Source: Pyxidicoccus parkwaysis
GTDB lineage: Bacteria > Myxococcota > Myxococcia > Myxococcales > Myxococcaceae
DNA: 64,000 bases
Reading direction: 5' to 3'
NCBI RefSeq assembly: GCF_017301735.1
Contig: NZ_CP071090.1
Coordinates: 372,001 to 436,000, forward strand
Below the pieces are notes generated by a model. It was not told where the DNA came from and made no database searches. It saw only the letters and a list, made by a program, of their open reading frames with translations. Both the position numbers and the translations under genes were made by a program. Each line of letters opens with the position of its first letter. Positions within the stretch are counted from its first letter, which is position 1. Positions 1-10,758 of the stretch are shown piece by piece.

Positions 1-2
1 GC

Positions 3-1643
3 GCCCGCATGACCCGGGAGCTGGGCTGCCTCATCCATCTGGAGCACCCGAACATCATCCGCGCCCGGGCCTGGGGCCGCTTCCCCGACCTGATTGGGGA
101 CTACAGCTATCTGGTGCTCGACTACGTGGACGGCTGGACGCTGGCCGAGTGGCTGGAGGTGGCGCGCCCCACCTTCTCCCAGGTGGTGCGCGTGTTCCTC
201 AAGCTGGCGGACGCAGTGGAGTACATGCACCGTCAGGGCGTCTTCCACCGGGACCTCTCCCTGTCCAACGTCCTCATCCGCAAGGCCGACGGGGAGCCCT
301 TCATCGTGGACTTCGGCGCGGGCGACTTCGCCAACGCACAGGAGCTGACCGAGGGGCCTCTTCCGCCAGGAACCCATCGCTTCCGGGCCCCCGAGGCGAT
401 GACCTTCTGGGCGGAGCACCGGCAGGATTTCGGCGCCCGCTATCCCTTCCATGAGAAGGACGACCAGTATGCGCTCGCCGTGTGTCTGTATGACGCGCTG
501 ACGGACGCGGAAGCCGCGACGGCCGCCGAGCTACGCACCGTGCGGCGCATTCCCGTCAACAGCCCCGCGATGGGCTCTCCTCCCGCCCCTCGAGCGGTGA
601 ATCCGCGCGTCCCTCTGGCGCTCAGTGAGCTGGTGGCCCGGGCCGTGGAGCACGACACGGCGAAGCGGCTGTCCACGCTGGAGGCCCTGCGCGTCGCGCT
701 GGAGGCCCTGGCCGATGCGGGCGGCACGGAATGGGAGGCTCCGGTCTTCGCGCCCGCCGAGCCACCCCCCTGCACGGCTCAGGCAGGTGCCGTCCCACGG
801 GGGCAGGCCCGTCGGCGCAAGGTTGCTGCCGGCGTGGGCGCCGTGGGAGTGGCCGTGGTGGCCGCCCTCGCGCTGCTGCGCGAGCCGTCACCTCCGCCCG
901 AGCCCCCAGCCCCGCGGGCGCCAGTCGGCAGTCAACGGTCACGGCCTCCGGATGCGCCGCGTCCTTCCCCCGCTCCGCCGGCTCCCTCTGAGGTACCGTC
1001 GTCGGCGCCCGTACCTCCTGCCCAGAAGGAATCCTCCACCGTGAGTGCCTCGAAGCCTCCCATGCGTCAGCCCCCGCCGAAGTCGCTCAGGCCCGCTGCC
1101 CGCCCCACCTTCACGCCGGAGTTCCTGGCCCGCTGCGCGGGGCTCTCGCTCGTCGCCGCGGCGGAGCTGGGGTGCCCCTCATCAGCCCAGGTGCGTCCCG
1201 AGCGCGACACCTGCCCGGCGGAGGCCCGGGAGTGGATGAGGCAACTGCAGTTCGACCATGGACAGGAATTCCCTCTCTGGCTCGACGTGATGGGCCAGCA
1301 CGAGCCCGGCTCCCGGGAGACGCGGGGCCTCTACCGCACCGGGAAATACATGGGCAAATATTTCGGCGGCAATAGCGGGGTCGTCAAGGACAACTGGCGG
1401 GTCGAGGGTTACCTCTGGACGGAAGGGAAGCTGGTTGCGGGCCGGTACACCCGCCTGTTTCCCGATGCCGGAGCGCTTGACACAAACGGCAGGCCCCTGC
1501 CGCGCGAGATTCCTGTTTGCATTGAGCTTGGCAAGAGAAGAGAGCACGGAGCTGAGAAGTTAGAGGGCTCCAGGCCCGGGGTTGCCGAGCTCGCGAATAT
1601 AGTGGTTGCCCATATCACCTATGGGGAGTGGAGCCAGCCTTGA
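3..1643 (+). CDS. Hanks-type Ser/Thr protein kinase, 5' end cut by window
   Basis: Eukaryotic-like protein kinase that should phosphorylate Ser/Thr on partner proteins. The reading frame is open to the left edge, and the first visible residues (REL...L.HPNII) match the alphaC helix, so the Gly-rich loop and the catalytic Lys lie outside the window. Counting from the first Met, the catalytic loop HRDLSLSN is at about 80-87 and the DFG motif at about 101-103 (VDFGAG). A basic stop-transfer stretch and one hydrophobic span follow near 270-290, then a Pro/Ala/Ser-rich linker and a C-terminal domain of about 180 residues that I do not recognise. The layout is a cytoplasmic kinase anchored to the membrane with an extracytoplasmic sensor tail, which is common in myxobacteria. 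It converges on the DUF5953 gene. The kinase call is firm; the substrate is unknown. Confidence 0.9.
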   Translation, partial: ARMTRELGCLIHLEHPNIIRARAWGRFPDLIGDYSYLVLDYVDGWTLAEWLEVARPTFSQVVRVFLKLADAVEYMHRQGVFHRDLSLSNVLIRKADGEPFIVDFGAGDFANAQELTEGPLPPGTHRFRAPEAMTFWAEHRQDFGARYPFHEKDDQYALAVCLYDALTDAEAATAAELRTVRRIPVNSPAMGSPPAPRAVNPRVPLALSELVARAVEHDTAKRLSTLEALRVALEALADAGGTEWEAPVFAPAEPPPCTAQAGAVPRGQARRRKVAAGVGAVGVAVVAALALLREPSPPPEPPAPRAPVGSQRSRPPDAPRPSPAPPAPSEVPSSAPVPPAQKESSTVSASKPPMRQPPPKSLRPAARPTFTPEFLARCAGLSLVAAAELGCPSSAQVRPERDTCPAEAREWMRQLQFDHGQEFPLWLDVMGQHEPGSRETRGLYRTGKYMGKYFGGNSGVVKDNWRVEGYLWTEGKLVAGRYTRLFPDAGALDTNGRPLPREIPVCIELGKRREHGAEKLEGSRPGVAELANIVVAHITYGEWSQP

Positions 1644-1688
1644 GGGGCAGGGCATGGGCGGAGCGCTACCCTGCGAGCCGTTTCGCCT

Positions 1689-2444
1689 TCAGGGACGTGA
1701 GCGCCCGCCAATTTCCGGGAAGCGCGCGTAGGCTCGCTTCAGCGCGTCCAGGTGGGCGGGAACGTCCAGGTCGAGCGGCGTGTCCGTGAGCTGCACGACC
1801 CATCCGCCCGTCGCCGTGCGCCGTGCCCGTGCGAGCAGGTCCTCGTCGCGGTCCACGTCCGGGAAGCCAATGGCTCGCGCGGCGTCGGCCGACCCGTAGT
1901 TCAGCCACCCGAGGTGAAACGGAATTGAGGGTGAGCTGAGGTGCCACGGCAGCTCGAGCATGGGGAGTCCGCGTGGCGGGCTTTCGGGGCGCTGAGCGGA
2001 GTGGCGCAGCTGCTGCGCGACTTCCGAGCCGAACCCACTCGGCGATGCCTGTCCCCAGAACGCGCGAGCGTTCTCCGCTACTGCTTCCAGCACATCCGCC
2101 GCCGCCGCGCCGCTCCCGTCCAGCGGAAGTTCCAAATGGACTTCAAGCAGCGCGTGGCCTCCTGGCGCGGAGCTCGATGAGCGCAGCATCCCGGAGAGCA
2201 TCACGGGTTGCTGCTCGTCGTTGTTGCAGACGGGTGGGAAACCTCCGTCTCTCCTGGCTCGGGCAAGCCACGCATCCCGCTGCGGCAGGTGGAGGATTTG
2301 ATGATCGTCAGTGATGGTCCACTCCAGGCGCAGGCCGGGGAGCGTGCGTTCCAGGGCATGGACAACGGACACAGGCCGGCGGTCATCTCCAGTTCGTGCC
2401 GGCGTGTAGGCGATGAGGTTGAGAGCCGTCTGTATGGCTGCCAT
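1689..2444 (-). CDS. DUF5953-type protein, probable immunity protein
   Basis: Protein of 251 residues with no signal peptide or membrane span. The start (MAAIQTALNLIAYTPARTGDD, then VVHALERTLPGLRLEW) resembles the DUF5953 family I recall from myxobacteria, which typically sits directly behind lipoprotein toxins and is presumed to give immunity. The ATG at 2444 was chosen because family members begin this way; the open frame runs further upstream but without family-like sequence. The start codon lies one base from the stop of the short lipoprotein relic at 2446-2604, so the two were one translation unit. Function is inferred from family and position only. Confidence 0.7.
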   Translation of the reverse strand: MAAIQTALNLIAYTPARTGDDRRPVSVVHALERTLPGLRLEWTITDDHQILHLPQRDAWLARARRDGGFPPVCNNDEQQPVMLSGMLRSSSSAPGGHALLEVHLELPLDGSGAAAADVLEAVAENARAFWGQASPSGFGSEVAQQLRHSAQRPESPPRGLPMLELPWHLSSPSIPFHLGWLNYGSADAARAIGFPDVDRDEDLLARARRTATGGWVVQLTDTPLDLDVPAHLDALKRAYARFPEIGGRSRP

Positions 2445-2445
2445 T

Positions 2446-2604
2446 TCAGCACCAATCCATGACGATGACCTCGCAGGGCAGCGTCGCCGCTCGCTGGAGG
2501 TTGGCGAGCCTCTGATTTCGTGCCGGTTGCGCTGCCGGGCCCGGCGCTGACGTAGCGCAGGCCGTGACGAAAAACAGGAGTGCGATGCATGCGCGGAAGC
2601 GCAG
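2446..2604 (-). pseudogene. Remnant of a DUF6310-like lipoprotein (internal deletion)
   Basis: Open frame of 52 codons ending one base before the DUF5953 start (TGA-A-ATG). It begins with a lipoprotein signal (RACIALLFFVTAC, lipobox V-T-A-C with Cys at about 16), continues with NQRLANLQRAATLP and ends in VIVMDWC. From memory, full-length DUF6310 lipoproteins of myxobacteria carry the same N-terminal stretch and end in VVVMDWC, with a nuclease-like body of some 200 residues between. Here the two ends are joined in frame, so the body seems to be deleted. The only candidate start is CTG at 2604, behind GGAGAG; it may be a mutated ATG. It could still be expressed as a tiny lipoprotein. The DUF6310 assignment needs a homology search. 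Confidence 0.55.
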
Positions 2605-2961
2605 GGGTGGGTTCTCTCCGGTGAGCCCAGCCTCCTACGGCCGGGCGGACTGCTCGGAGTATGCCAGCATGCGTTGTCCGACAGTCGCTTCGTGCGGGCT
2701 CGAACGAAGCGTCGTGCGGGCTGTTCGTGAGCCGTTACACGCAACCGCGTTGCAAGGAATGTTGGAGGCCGCGGCAATCCTTGACGGCGCGGCCCCATGG
2801 CACGCCCGGCACATGCGCCCTCGGGATGGAGTCCCAGACACCTGTGGGATTGCGGACAGGGATTGAAGGGGCTCGTGGGATAGCCGACAGCCTTCCGCGC
2901 AAGCGCATTCCATGCGCAGGCAACTCCTGTAGTCCGAGGCCCTGACCTCACCCGGAGGTGT
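2605..2961. other. Intergenic region between toxin relic and act operon
   Basis: 357 bases separate the divergently read toxin relic and actA. No convincing gene was found; the 100-codon plus-strand frame at 2564-2866 has no domain-like sequence or ribosome site. The region must hold the promoter of the respiratory operon, but no clear -35/-10 or -24/-12 pair could be assigned. A perfect 8-base inverted repeat lies at 2686-2711. Confidence 0.6.
2686..2722. repeat. Inverted repeat with overlapping 11-base direct repeat
   Basis: CGCTTCGT at 2686-2693 is followed after 10 bases by its exact complement ACGAAGCG at 2704-2711. The 11-mer TCGTGCGGGCT occurs at 2690-2700 and again at 2712-2722, a 22-base period (about two helical turns). 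It lies about 250 bases upstream of actA. It could be a regulator binding site for the respiratory operon or a hairpin. There is no T-run, so a classical terminator is unlikely. Confidence 0.4.
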
Positions 2962-3609
2962 ATGGCCCTCTTCCCTCAAGGGACTGATGAAGTGTTTCGC
3001 GGCGTGCTCGGCCTGCTGGCCGGGGTGCCCGTGGTGGGGACCCTCGTGGTGATGGTCCTGGCGCGCAGTCCCCTGGGCACCGCGACCTTCGAGCCCGTGG
3101 AGCAGCCCGTCCAGTTCGACCACCGCCACCACGCGGGGGACGAGGGCATCGGCTGCCGCTACTGTCACGAGAGCGCCTGGGAGGGCCCCTACGCGGGCGT
3201 GCCACCCACCAGCCGCTGCATGGGCTGCCATGCGCAAATCTGGAACGAGAGCCCGAAGCTGGCGCCCGTTCGCGACAGCTACTTCCAGGACCAACCCATT
3301 CCCTGGAACCGCGTCCACCGGCTGCCGCACTTCGTCTTCTTCAACCACTCCATCCACGTCCACAAGGGCGTGGGGTGTGTGACCTGCCACGGCCGCGTGG
3401 ACCAGATGCCGCTCGTGCAGAAGGTGGCCCCGCTCACCATGGGCTGGTGCCTGGAGTGCCACCGGGACCCGGAGCCCTACCTGCGTCCGCCCGAGTCCGT
3501 CGCGGACATGACGTGGCGGCCTCCCGGTGATGCCCGCGAGACGGGGCACCAGGTGCGGCAGGCCCTGGGCGTTTCCCCTCGCACCGAGTGCTACACATGC
3601 CATCGCTGA
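2962..3609 (+). CDS. actA: Alternative complex III subunit ActA, pentaheme cytochrome c
   Basis: First gene of the respiratory operon. Alternative complex III oxidises menaquinol and passes electrons to cytochrome c or directly to the oxidase. The protein has 215 residues with one N-terminal membrane span (about 10-32) that anchors a periplasmic domain. Five CxxCH heme sites are visible: CRYCH, CMGCH, CVTCH, CLECH and CYTCH, the number known for ActA of Rhodothermus marinus. ATG at 2962 follows a GGAGGTGT ribosome site. The 3' end overlaps actB. Confidence 0.93.
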   Translation: MALFPQGTDEVFRGVLGLLAGVPVVGTLVVMVLARSPLGTATFEPVEQPVQFDHRHHAGDEGIGCRYCHESAWEGPYAGVPPTSRCMGCHAQIWNESPKLAPVRDSYFQDQPIPWNRVHRLPHFVFFNHSIHVHKGVGCVTCHGRVDQMPLVQKVAPLTMGWCLECHRDPEPYLRPPESVADMTWRPPGDARETGHQVRQALGVSPRTECYTCHR

Positions 3610-6544
3610 AGGACCGATACCCGCTGCCGGTGCTCGCGGACTCGCCCCCCGCATGGCGCAGCCTGGAGGAGCGTCGCGCGGGCACGCCGGAAGCCTCACC
3701 GGGAGAGTTTCCCCCGGATGCGTCGAGCCCACCGGAGGGACTGTCGCGGCGGGCGCTGCTGGAGTTGGCCGCGTTCGGCGCGGCGGCGGTGGGCCTCTCC
3801 GGCTGCTTCCGTCAGCCGCCCGAGAAGGTGATGCCGTACTCGCAGCAGCAGCCTCCCGAGGTGACGCCGGGCGTGCCGCTGCACTACGCCACGGGCCTGA
3901 CGCTGGAGGGCCATGTGCGGGGGCTCGTGGTGCGCAGCCACGAGGGACGCCCGACCAAGGTGGAGGGCAATCCCTCTCACCCGGAGAGCCTGGGGGCCGC
4001 CGGCGCGCACGAGCAGGCGTCGCTGCTGGGGCTCCATGACCCGCACCGCGCGAAGGTGGTGCGGCACCAGGGCGAGCCCTCGAATCGCGAGGCCCTCTTC
4101 GCCCGGCTGGAGCAGCTCGCCGCGCGCACCGATGGAGGCGCCGGGCTGCGGCTGCTGGTGGAGCCCACGGCCTCGCCGCTGTGGACGCGCGCGTATGCCC
4201 GCGTGCTGGAGCGCTACCCGCGCGCCCGCGTGGTGCCCTTCTGCACCACGGACACCGGCGCGGCCCGGGAGGGCGCACGGCTCGCCTTCGGCCGCCCGCT
4301 GGCGGTGCTGCCCCGCTTCGACGCCGCGCGCACCGTGGTGTCGCTGGAAGACGACTTCCTCTCCACGCTGCCCGGCAGCCCGCGCACCGCGCGCGAGTTC
4401 GTCTCCGCGCGCACGCCCGCGGACATGAACCGGCTGTGGGTGGTGGAGAGCCACCTCTCCGTCACCGGCACCTTCAGCGACCACCGGCTCCGCGCCAGCC
4501 CCTCGCGCGTGCCACTCCTCGCGCGAGCCCTGGCCGCCGAGGTGGGCCGGGCGCTGGGACGCGCCGAGCTCACGGGCCTCGCCGAGGGCGCCACGGCCCT
4601 GAGCGACCTCGAGCGGCGCTGGGTGGCGGCCGCCGCGAAGGACCTCGTCGCGCAGGGAAGCCGGGGCCTGGTGGTGGCCGGGGCGCGGCAGCCGGCGGCG
4701 GTGCACGCGCTCGCGCACCTCGTCAACGAGGCGCTGGGGACGCAGGTGCGCCTCGTGGAGGAGACGCTCTCGCCCGCGCCGGACGCGGCGGCGCTGCCCA
4801 CGCTGGTGGAGGAGCTGCGCGCGGGCACGGTGGACACGCTGCTCATCACCGCGTGGAATCCCCTCTACCGCGCGCCCGCGGACGTGCCGCTCTCCGAGGC
4901 GCTGAGCCGGGTGGCGGACACGCTCTACAGCGCGCTTCACGATGACGAGACGGCTGCCGCCTGTGCGTGGAGCGTCCCCGCCACGCATCCGTATGAAGCG
5001 TGGGAGGACGGACGCGCGCCCGACGGCACCGCCACCATCCTCCAGCCCCTCATCGCTCCGCTCGTCGAGGCGGCGGTGTCCCCGCTGGACCTGGTGGCCG
5101 CCTTCACGGGAGAGCTGGCGGACTCACCGCATGCGCGACTGCGGGCGCTGTGGCGAGAGCAGGGCGCCGTCGCCGAGCCGGCATGGGAAGGCTGGCTCGC
5201 GGAGGGCGTCATTCCCGGCACGCGGCTTCCGGAGGTGAAGGCGCGGGTGGATGCGGCGGCGGTGCTCGCGGCGGTGCGGGCGCTGCCTGCTCCGGGGGAG
5301 GGGCTCGAGGTGCACCTCGTCCCCGACTCCAAGGTCCATGACGGCCGCTTCAGCGCCAATCCGTGGCTGCAGGAGCTGCCGGACCCCGTCACCAAGCTGA
5401 CGTGGGACAACGCCGCGCTGGTGAGCCCGGCCACCGCCGCGCGTCTGGGATTGGAGCGGGGGGCTCGCGTGCGGCTGGAGGTGCGAGGCCGCTCGCTGGA
5501 GGCTCCGGTGCTGGTGGTGCCGGGACACGCGGACGACACCGTGACGCTGCCCCTCGGTTACGGGCGCACGCGCGGCGGCCCCGTGGCGGAGGGCGTGGGC
5601 TTCAATGCCTATGCACTGCGCTTCCAGGACGCGCCGTGGTCCGTCGCGGACGCCCTGCTCACCCGGCTGGAGGGCCATCACGACTTCGCCCTCACGCAGG
5701 AGCACTGGCGCATGGAGGAGCGGCCCATCGCCCTCCAGACGACGCAGAAGGCCTTCGAGGCCCAGGCGAAGGAGATGCTCGAGGGCTTCCAGGAGCCGGC
5801 CGAGCACCTGTTTCCGCCGAACCCCGGGCAGGTGCAGCCGCCCCACCGCTGGGCCATGGCCATCGACCTGAACCGGTGCACGGGCTGCAGCGCGTGCGTG
5901 GTGGCGTGCCAGGCGGAGAACAACATCCCCTCGGTGGGGAAGGACCAGGTGCGGCGCGGGCGGGAGATGCACTGGCTGCGCATCGACCGGTACTTCATGG
6001 GCCCGGAAGAGGACCCGGCGGTCATCACCCAGCCGCTGATGTGCGTGCACTGCGAATACGCGCCCTGCGAGTACGTGTGCCCGGTGGCGGCCACCGTCCA
6101 CTCGGACGAGGGGCTCAACCAGATGGTCTACAACCGCTGCATCGGCACGCGGTACTGCTCCAACAACTGCCCCTACAAGGTCCGGCGCTTCAACTTCCTG
6201 GACTACACCAGCAAGGACACGCGGGCCCGGATGTACCGCAACCCGAGCGTGTCGGTGCGCTCGCGCGGAGTCATGGAGAAGTGCACGTACTGCGTGCAGC
6301 GCATCGAGTCCGCGCGAATCACCGCCCGCGTGGAGCGCCGTGACATCCGCCCCGGCGAGGTGAATACCGCCTGCGCGCAGGCGTGCCCCACGGGCGCCAT
6401 CGTCTTCGGGGACCTCGACCACGAGGGCTCCGACGTGGCCCGCCTGCACGAGGACCCGCGCCACTACGCGCTCCTGCACCACCTGGGCACGCGCCCGCGA
6501 ACCGTGCACCTCATCCGGCTGAAGAACCCCTCGGAGGAACTGGC

Positions 6545-6548
<4 letters not shown>
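3597..6548 (+). CDS. actB: Alternative complex III subunit ActB, molybdopterin-like/Fe-S protein
   Basis: Large periplasmic subunit, a natural fusion of a molybdopterin-oxidoreductase-like domain (in this family thought to lack the cofactor) with an FdnH/DmsB-like ferredoxin domain. A twin-arginine-like signal SRRALLELAAFGAAAVGLSGC lies near residue 50, behind a long leader typical of ActB. The C-terminal third holds four cysteine clusters: CTGCSACVVAC, CVHCEYAPCEYVC, CIGTRYCSNNC, and CTYC paired with CAQACPTGAI; the third has the spacing associated with a [3Fe-4S] or unusual cluster. It passes electrons between the quinol site (ActC/F) and the hemes of ActA/E. ATG at 3597 overlaps actA by 13 bases; a GTG at 3588 is an alternative. 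Confidence 0.93.
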
Positions 6549-7974
<1,426 letters not shown>

Positions 7975-7978
<4 letters not shown>

Positions 7979-8502
7979 AGCGGTGGCTGCTGGGAGAGTT
8001 CAAATCTCCGGAGCGGTTGCGGGAGGCGGCGCGCGCGCTGCGCTCGCGGGGCTTCACTCAGCTGGACGCGCTGACGCCCTTTCCCGTGGAGGGCATCGAC
8101 GAGGTGCTGGAGTTGAAGCCCTCGCGGCTGCCGCTGCTGGGGCTCGTCGCGGGCGTGAGCGGGGCGATTGGAGCGTACGTGGTGCAGTGGTTCACCCAGG
8201 CGGTGGACTGGCCGCTGAACGTGGGCGCGCGGCCGCTGCACTCCGGGCCCGCCTACATTCCCATCACCTTCGAGACGGCGGTGCTGGCGTCGGCGTCGGC
8301 GCTCTTCTTCGGCGTGTTCTTCACGTGCGGGCTGCCCCGGGTGACGCACCCCTTCTTCGACGTGGAGTCCTTCCGCAGCGCCAGCATCGACGGCTTCTGG
8401 GTGGCGGTGGCCGTGGAGGATGACGCCGGAGTGGACGCGGCGGACGCGGCCCTGCGCGAGCTGGGCGCGGCGCAGGTGGCGCGGGTGGAGGAGGGCGCAT
8501 GA
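7975..8502 (+). CDS. actD: Alternative complex III subunit ActD (DUF3341)
   Basis: Protein of 175 residues of the DUF3341 family, with two hydrophobic spans (about 55-80 and 98-120) between soluble ends. Family members start with a segment like LLGEFKSPERLREAARALRSRGFTQLDALTPFPVEGID, visible here in parts. It is a structural membrane subunit of ACIII that contacts ActC/ActF. GTG start at 7975 overlaps the actC stop (GTGA). Confidence 0.92.
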
Positions 8503-9200
8503 GCGCGCGCGGGCTCTCATGGGCCGTGGCCGCGCTGGCGCTGGCCGCGTGCAACGACAGCGAGCCAATGCAAATCATGGCGCGCGACAACCCCTACTCC
8601 GAGGACCCGTACTTCGCGGACGCGCGCGCCATGCGGCCCACGGTGCCGGGCACGGTGGCGCAGGAGTGGTACCGGCGGCAGGGGCCGTACGTGCCGCTCG
8701 GCGCGCCGGACGGTGGGCTCATGGACCTGGAGGGCTTTCCGGTGCCGCTCACCCGCGAGGTGCTGCTGCGGGGACGGAGCCAGTTCGAGAACTGGTGCTC
8801 GCCGTGCCACGGGCTGCTCGCGGATGGGCAGAGCATCGTCGGCCGGAACATGCGGCTGAGGCCGCCTCCCGCGCTGTACGGGCCGCTGCACACGCCGCAC
8901 CCGGCCAGAGGCGCGACGGAGGTGGATGGCGGGCTCACGCGGGCTGGGAGCGGGGAGGGCGCGGGGCCGCTGACTCCCGGCTGGGACGCGTTGCCGCACC
9001 CGCCGGGCTTCTACTACCAGGTCATCTCCGGCGGGTACGGGCTGATGCCCTCGTATGCGGTGTTGAAGCCCGAGGACCGCTGGGCGGTGGTGGCGTGGCT
9101 GCGGGTGCTGGCCTTCAGCCAGCGCGCGCCACTGTCCGCCGCGCCGCCGGAGGTGCGGGCCTCGCTCCAGCAACAGCCGGGCTCGGGAGGTACGCCATGA
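8499..9200 (+). CDS. actE: Alternative complex III subunit ActE, monoheme cytochrome c lipoprotein
   Basis: Periplasmic monoheme cytochrome c, 233 residues. A lipoprotein signal is visible at the N terminus (WAVAALALAAC, Cys at about 19). The single heme site is CSPCHG near residue 103, with later Met residues available as axial ligand (for example YGLMPSY). It passes electrons out of the complex towards the oxidase. Start overlaps the actD stop; end overlaps actF. Confidence 0.92.
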   Translation: MSARGLSWAVAALALAACNDSEPMQIMARDNPYSEDPYFADARAMRPTVPGTVAQEWYRRQGPYVPLGAPDGGLMDLEGFPVPLTREVLLRGRSQFENWCSPCHGLLADGQSIVGRNMRLRPPPALYGPLHTPHPARGATEVDGGLTRAGSGEGAGPLTPGWDALPHPPGFYYQVISGGYGLMPSYAVLKPEDRWAVVAWLRVLAFSQRAPLSAAPPEVRASLQQQPGSGGTP

Positions 9201-10402
9201 CGCTGGATGTGCTCACCCGCTACGACGGCGGCCGCCGCCCCGTGGTGGGCTCCCTGGCCGTGGGCGTGTTGTGCCTCGTCGCCACGCTCGTGGGTGGTTT
9301 CTTCTCCCCCCGCGAAGCCGCCCACAGCTACCTGTTCGCCTTTGCCTCCTGGCTGTCGCTGTGCCTGGGCGCGCTGCTCATGCTCGCGTCCTTCCATGCC
9401 GCGCGCGCGCGGTGGCCCACGGTGCTGCGCCGGCCGCTGGAGGTCATGGGCGCGTGCTGTCCGCTGTTCGCCGTCCTCTTCATCCCCGTGGCGCTCACCA
9501 TGCCGCACCTGTTTCCCTGGGTGAGCCCGCCTCCGGACTTCGGCTCGCACGGGCTGCACCTGCTGGAGCACAAGCGCCCGTACCTCAACATCCCCTTCTT
9601 CATCGGGCGCGCCGTCCTCTACTTCGCCATCTGGGGCGTGGTGGGCTGGCTGCTGTACCGCTGGTCCGTGCGCCAGGACGCGGAGCCCGGCATCAGCGAG
9701 CGCGGCGTGCAGTTCACGAAGTGGCAGCGCCGGCTGTCCGCGGGCACGCTGCCAGTGCTGGTGCTGTGTCTGTCCTTCGCCTGCCTGGACTGGCTGATGT
9801 CGATGGAGCCGCTGTGGCAGTCCACCGTGTACGCGCTCTATGTGGGCTGCGGCGCCATCGTCGCCGCGCTGGCCACCGTGGCGGTGCTGGCCGCCCTCTG
9901 GCGCGGGCCCGGTGAGTTCGGCGCGCTGATGGGGCCGCACCACTTCCGCCGGCTGGCCACGCTGCTCCTGAGCTTCGTGTGCCTGTGGGCCTACTGCGGC
10001 TACTCGCAGTTCATGCTGATGTGGGTGGCCTCGCTGCCGGAGGAGGTGACGTGGTTCCGCGCCCGGCTCGACGGCGGCTGGCTCCCGGTGGCGGTGCTGC
10101 TCGCGGTGGGCCACTTCGGCGTGCCCTTCTTCCTGCTGCTCCAGAGGCGCATCAAGGAACGGCCGCGCTCGCTGGCGTGGGTGTCCGCGTGGCTGCTGCT
10201 CATGCACGTGGTGGACGTGTACTGGCTGGTGGTGCCCGCGCTCCATCCACGTGACGGCTCCTTCCATTGGACGGCCCTCACCGCATGGGTCGGCGTGGGC
10301 GGGCTCACCGTGGCGGCGTGCCTGGCCCTGGTGCGCGGTGGCTACACCGTGCCCGTGAGGGACCCGTTCCTCCTCCACTCGCTGCGGGTGCCCGAGATAT
10401 GA
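9197..10402 (+). CDS. actF: Alternative complex III subunit ActF, membrane protein
   Basis: Second large membrane subunit, 401 residues, about ten hydrophobic spans, related to ActC/NrfD. The core motif region FDWLMSMEP-like (CLDWLMSMEPLWQST) is characteristic of this family. ATG at 9197 overlaps the actE stop and follows GGGAGG. With ActC it forms the membrane core of the quinol:cytochrome c oxidoreductase. Confidence 0.9.
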   Translation: MTLDVLTRYDGGRRPVVGSLAVGVLCLVATLVGGFFSPREAAHSYLFAFASWLSLCLGALLMLASFHAARARWPTVLRRPLEVMGACCPLFAVLFIPVALTMPHLFPWVSPPPDFGSHGLHLLEHKRPYLNIPFFIGRAVLYFAIWGVVGWLLYRWSVRQDAEPGISERGVQFTKWQRRLSAGTLPVLVLCLSFACLDWLMSMEPLWQSTVYALYVGCGAIVAALATVAVLAALWRGPGEFGALMGPHHFRRLATLLLSFVCLWAYCGYSQFMLMWVASLPEEVTWFRARLDGGWLPVAVLLAVGHFGVPFFLLLQRRIKERPRSLAWVSAWLLLMHVVDVYWLVVPALHPRDGSFHWTALTAWVGVGGLTVAACLALVRGGYTVPVRDPFLLHSLRVPEI

Positions 10403-10758
10403 GCCGCGAGTACACGCCGCCACCGGCGGACCCCGGGCAGCTTCCCATCAAACGCATCGCGCTGGTGGGGGCAGGCTGGCTGGTGCTCATCGCCGTGTCG
10501 GTGCTGGCCACGCGCTTCTGGCAGGAGCGCAGCCGCCCCTCGTCGCGCGCGGCGCCGCCCGCCGTCATGGGCCGCGCGGAAATCGGCATCGTCAACCAGC
10601 GCCCCTTCACCCTGGAGGACCAGGCCCCGCGCTTGCGCGGCGAGCAGCAGTCGCGGCTGGGCGGCTACGGCTGGGTGGACCGGGACGCGGGCGTCATCCA
10701 CATGCCGGTGGAGCGCGCCGTGGACGCCGTGCTCGCGGAGGAGGGCGCGCGGCCATGA
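10399..10758 (+). CDS. Small single-span membrane protein of the act-cox operon
   Basis: Protein of 119 residues with one hydrophobic span (about 22-40) and a soluble C-terminal part ending in GWVDRDAGVIHMPVERAVDAVL, a segment I associate with small proteins encoded between act and cox genes. Start overlaps actF and end overlaps coxB, so it is embedded in the operon. It may be a small ACIII subunit (position of ActG) or an ACIII-oxidase linker; the sequence alone does not decide. Confidence 0.75.
   Translation: MSREYTPPPADPGQLPIKRIALVGAGWLVLIAVSVLATRFWQERSRPSSRAAPPAVMGRAEIGIVNQRPFTLEDQAPRLRGEQQSRLGGYGWVDRDAGVIHMPVERAVDAVLAEEGARP

Noticed and set aside
2564..2866. 100-codon plus-strand frame before actA
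   Set aside because: Overlaps the toxin relic, has no ribosome site and no protein-like pattern.
2635..4278. 547-codon minus-strand frame over actA/actB
   Set aside because: Antisense shadow of two confidently identified genes.
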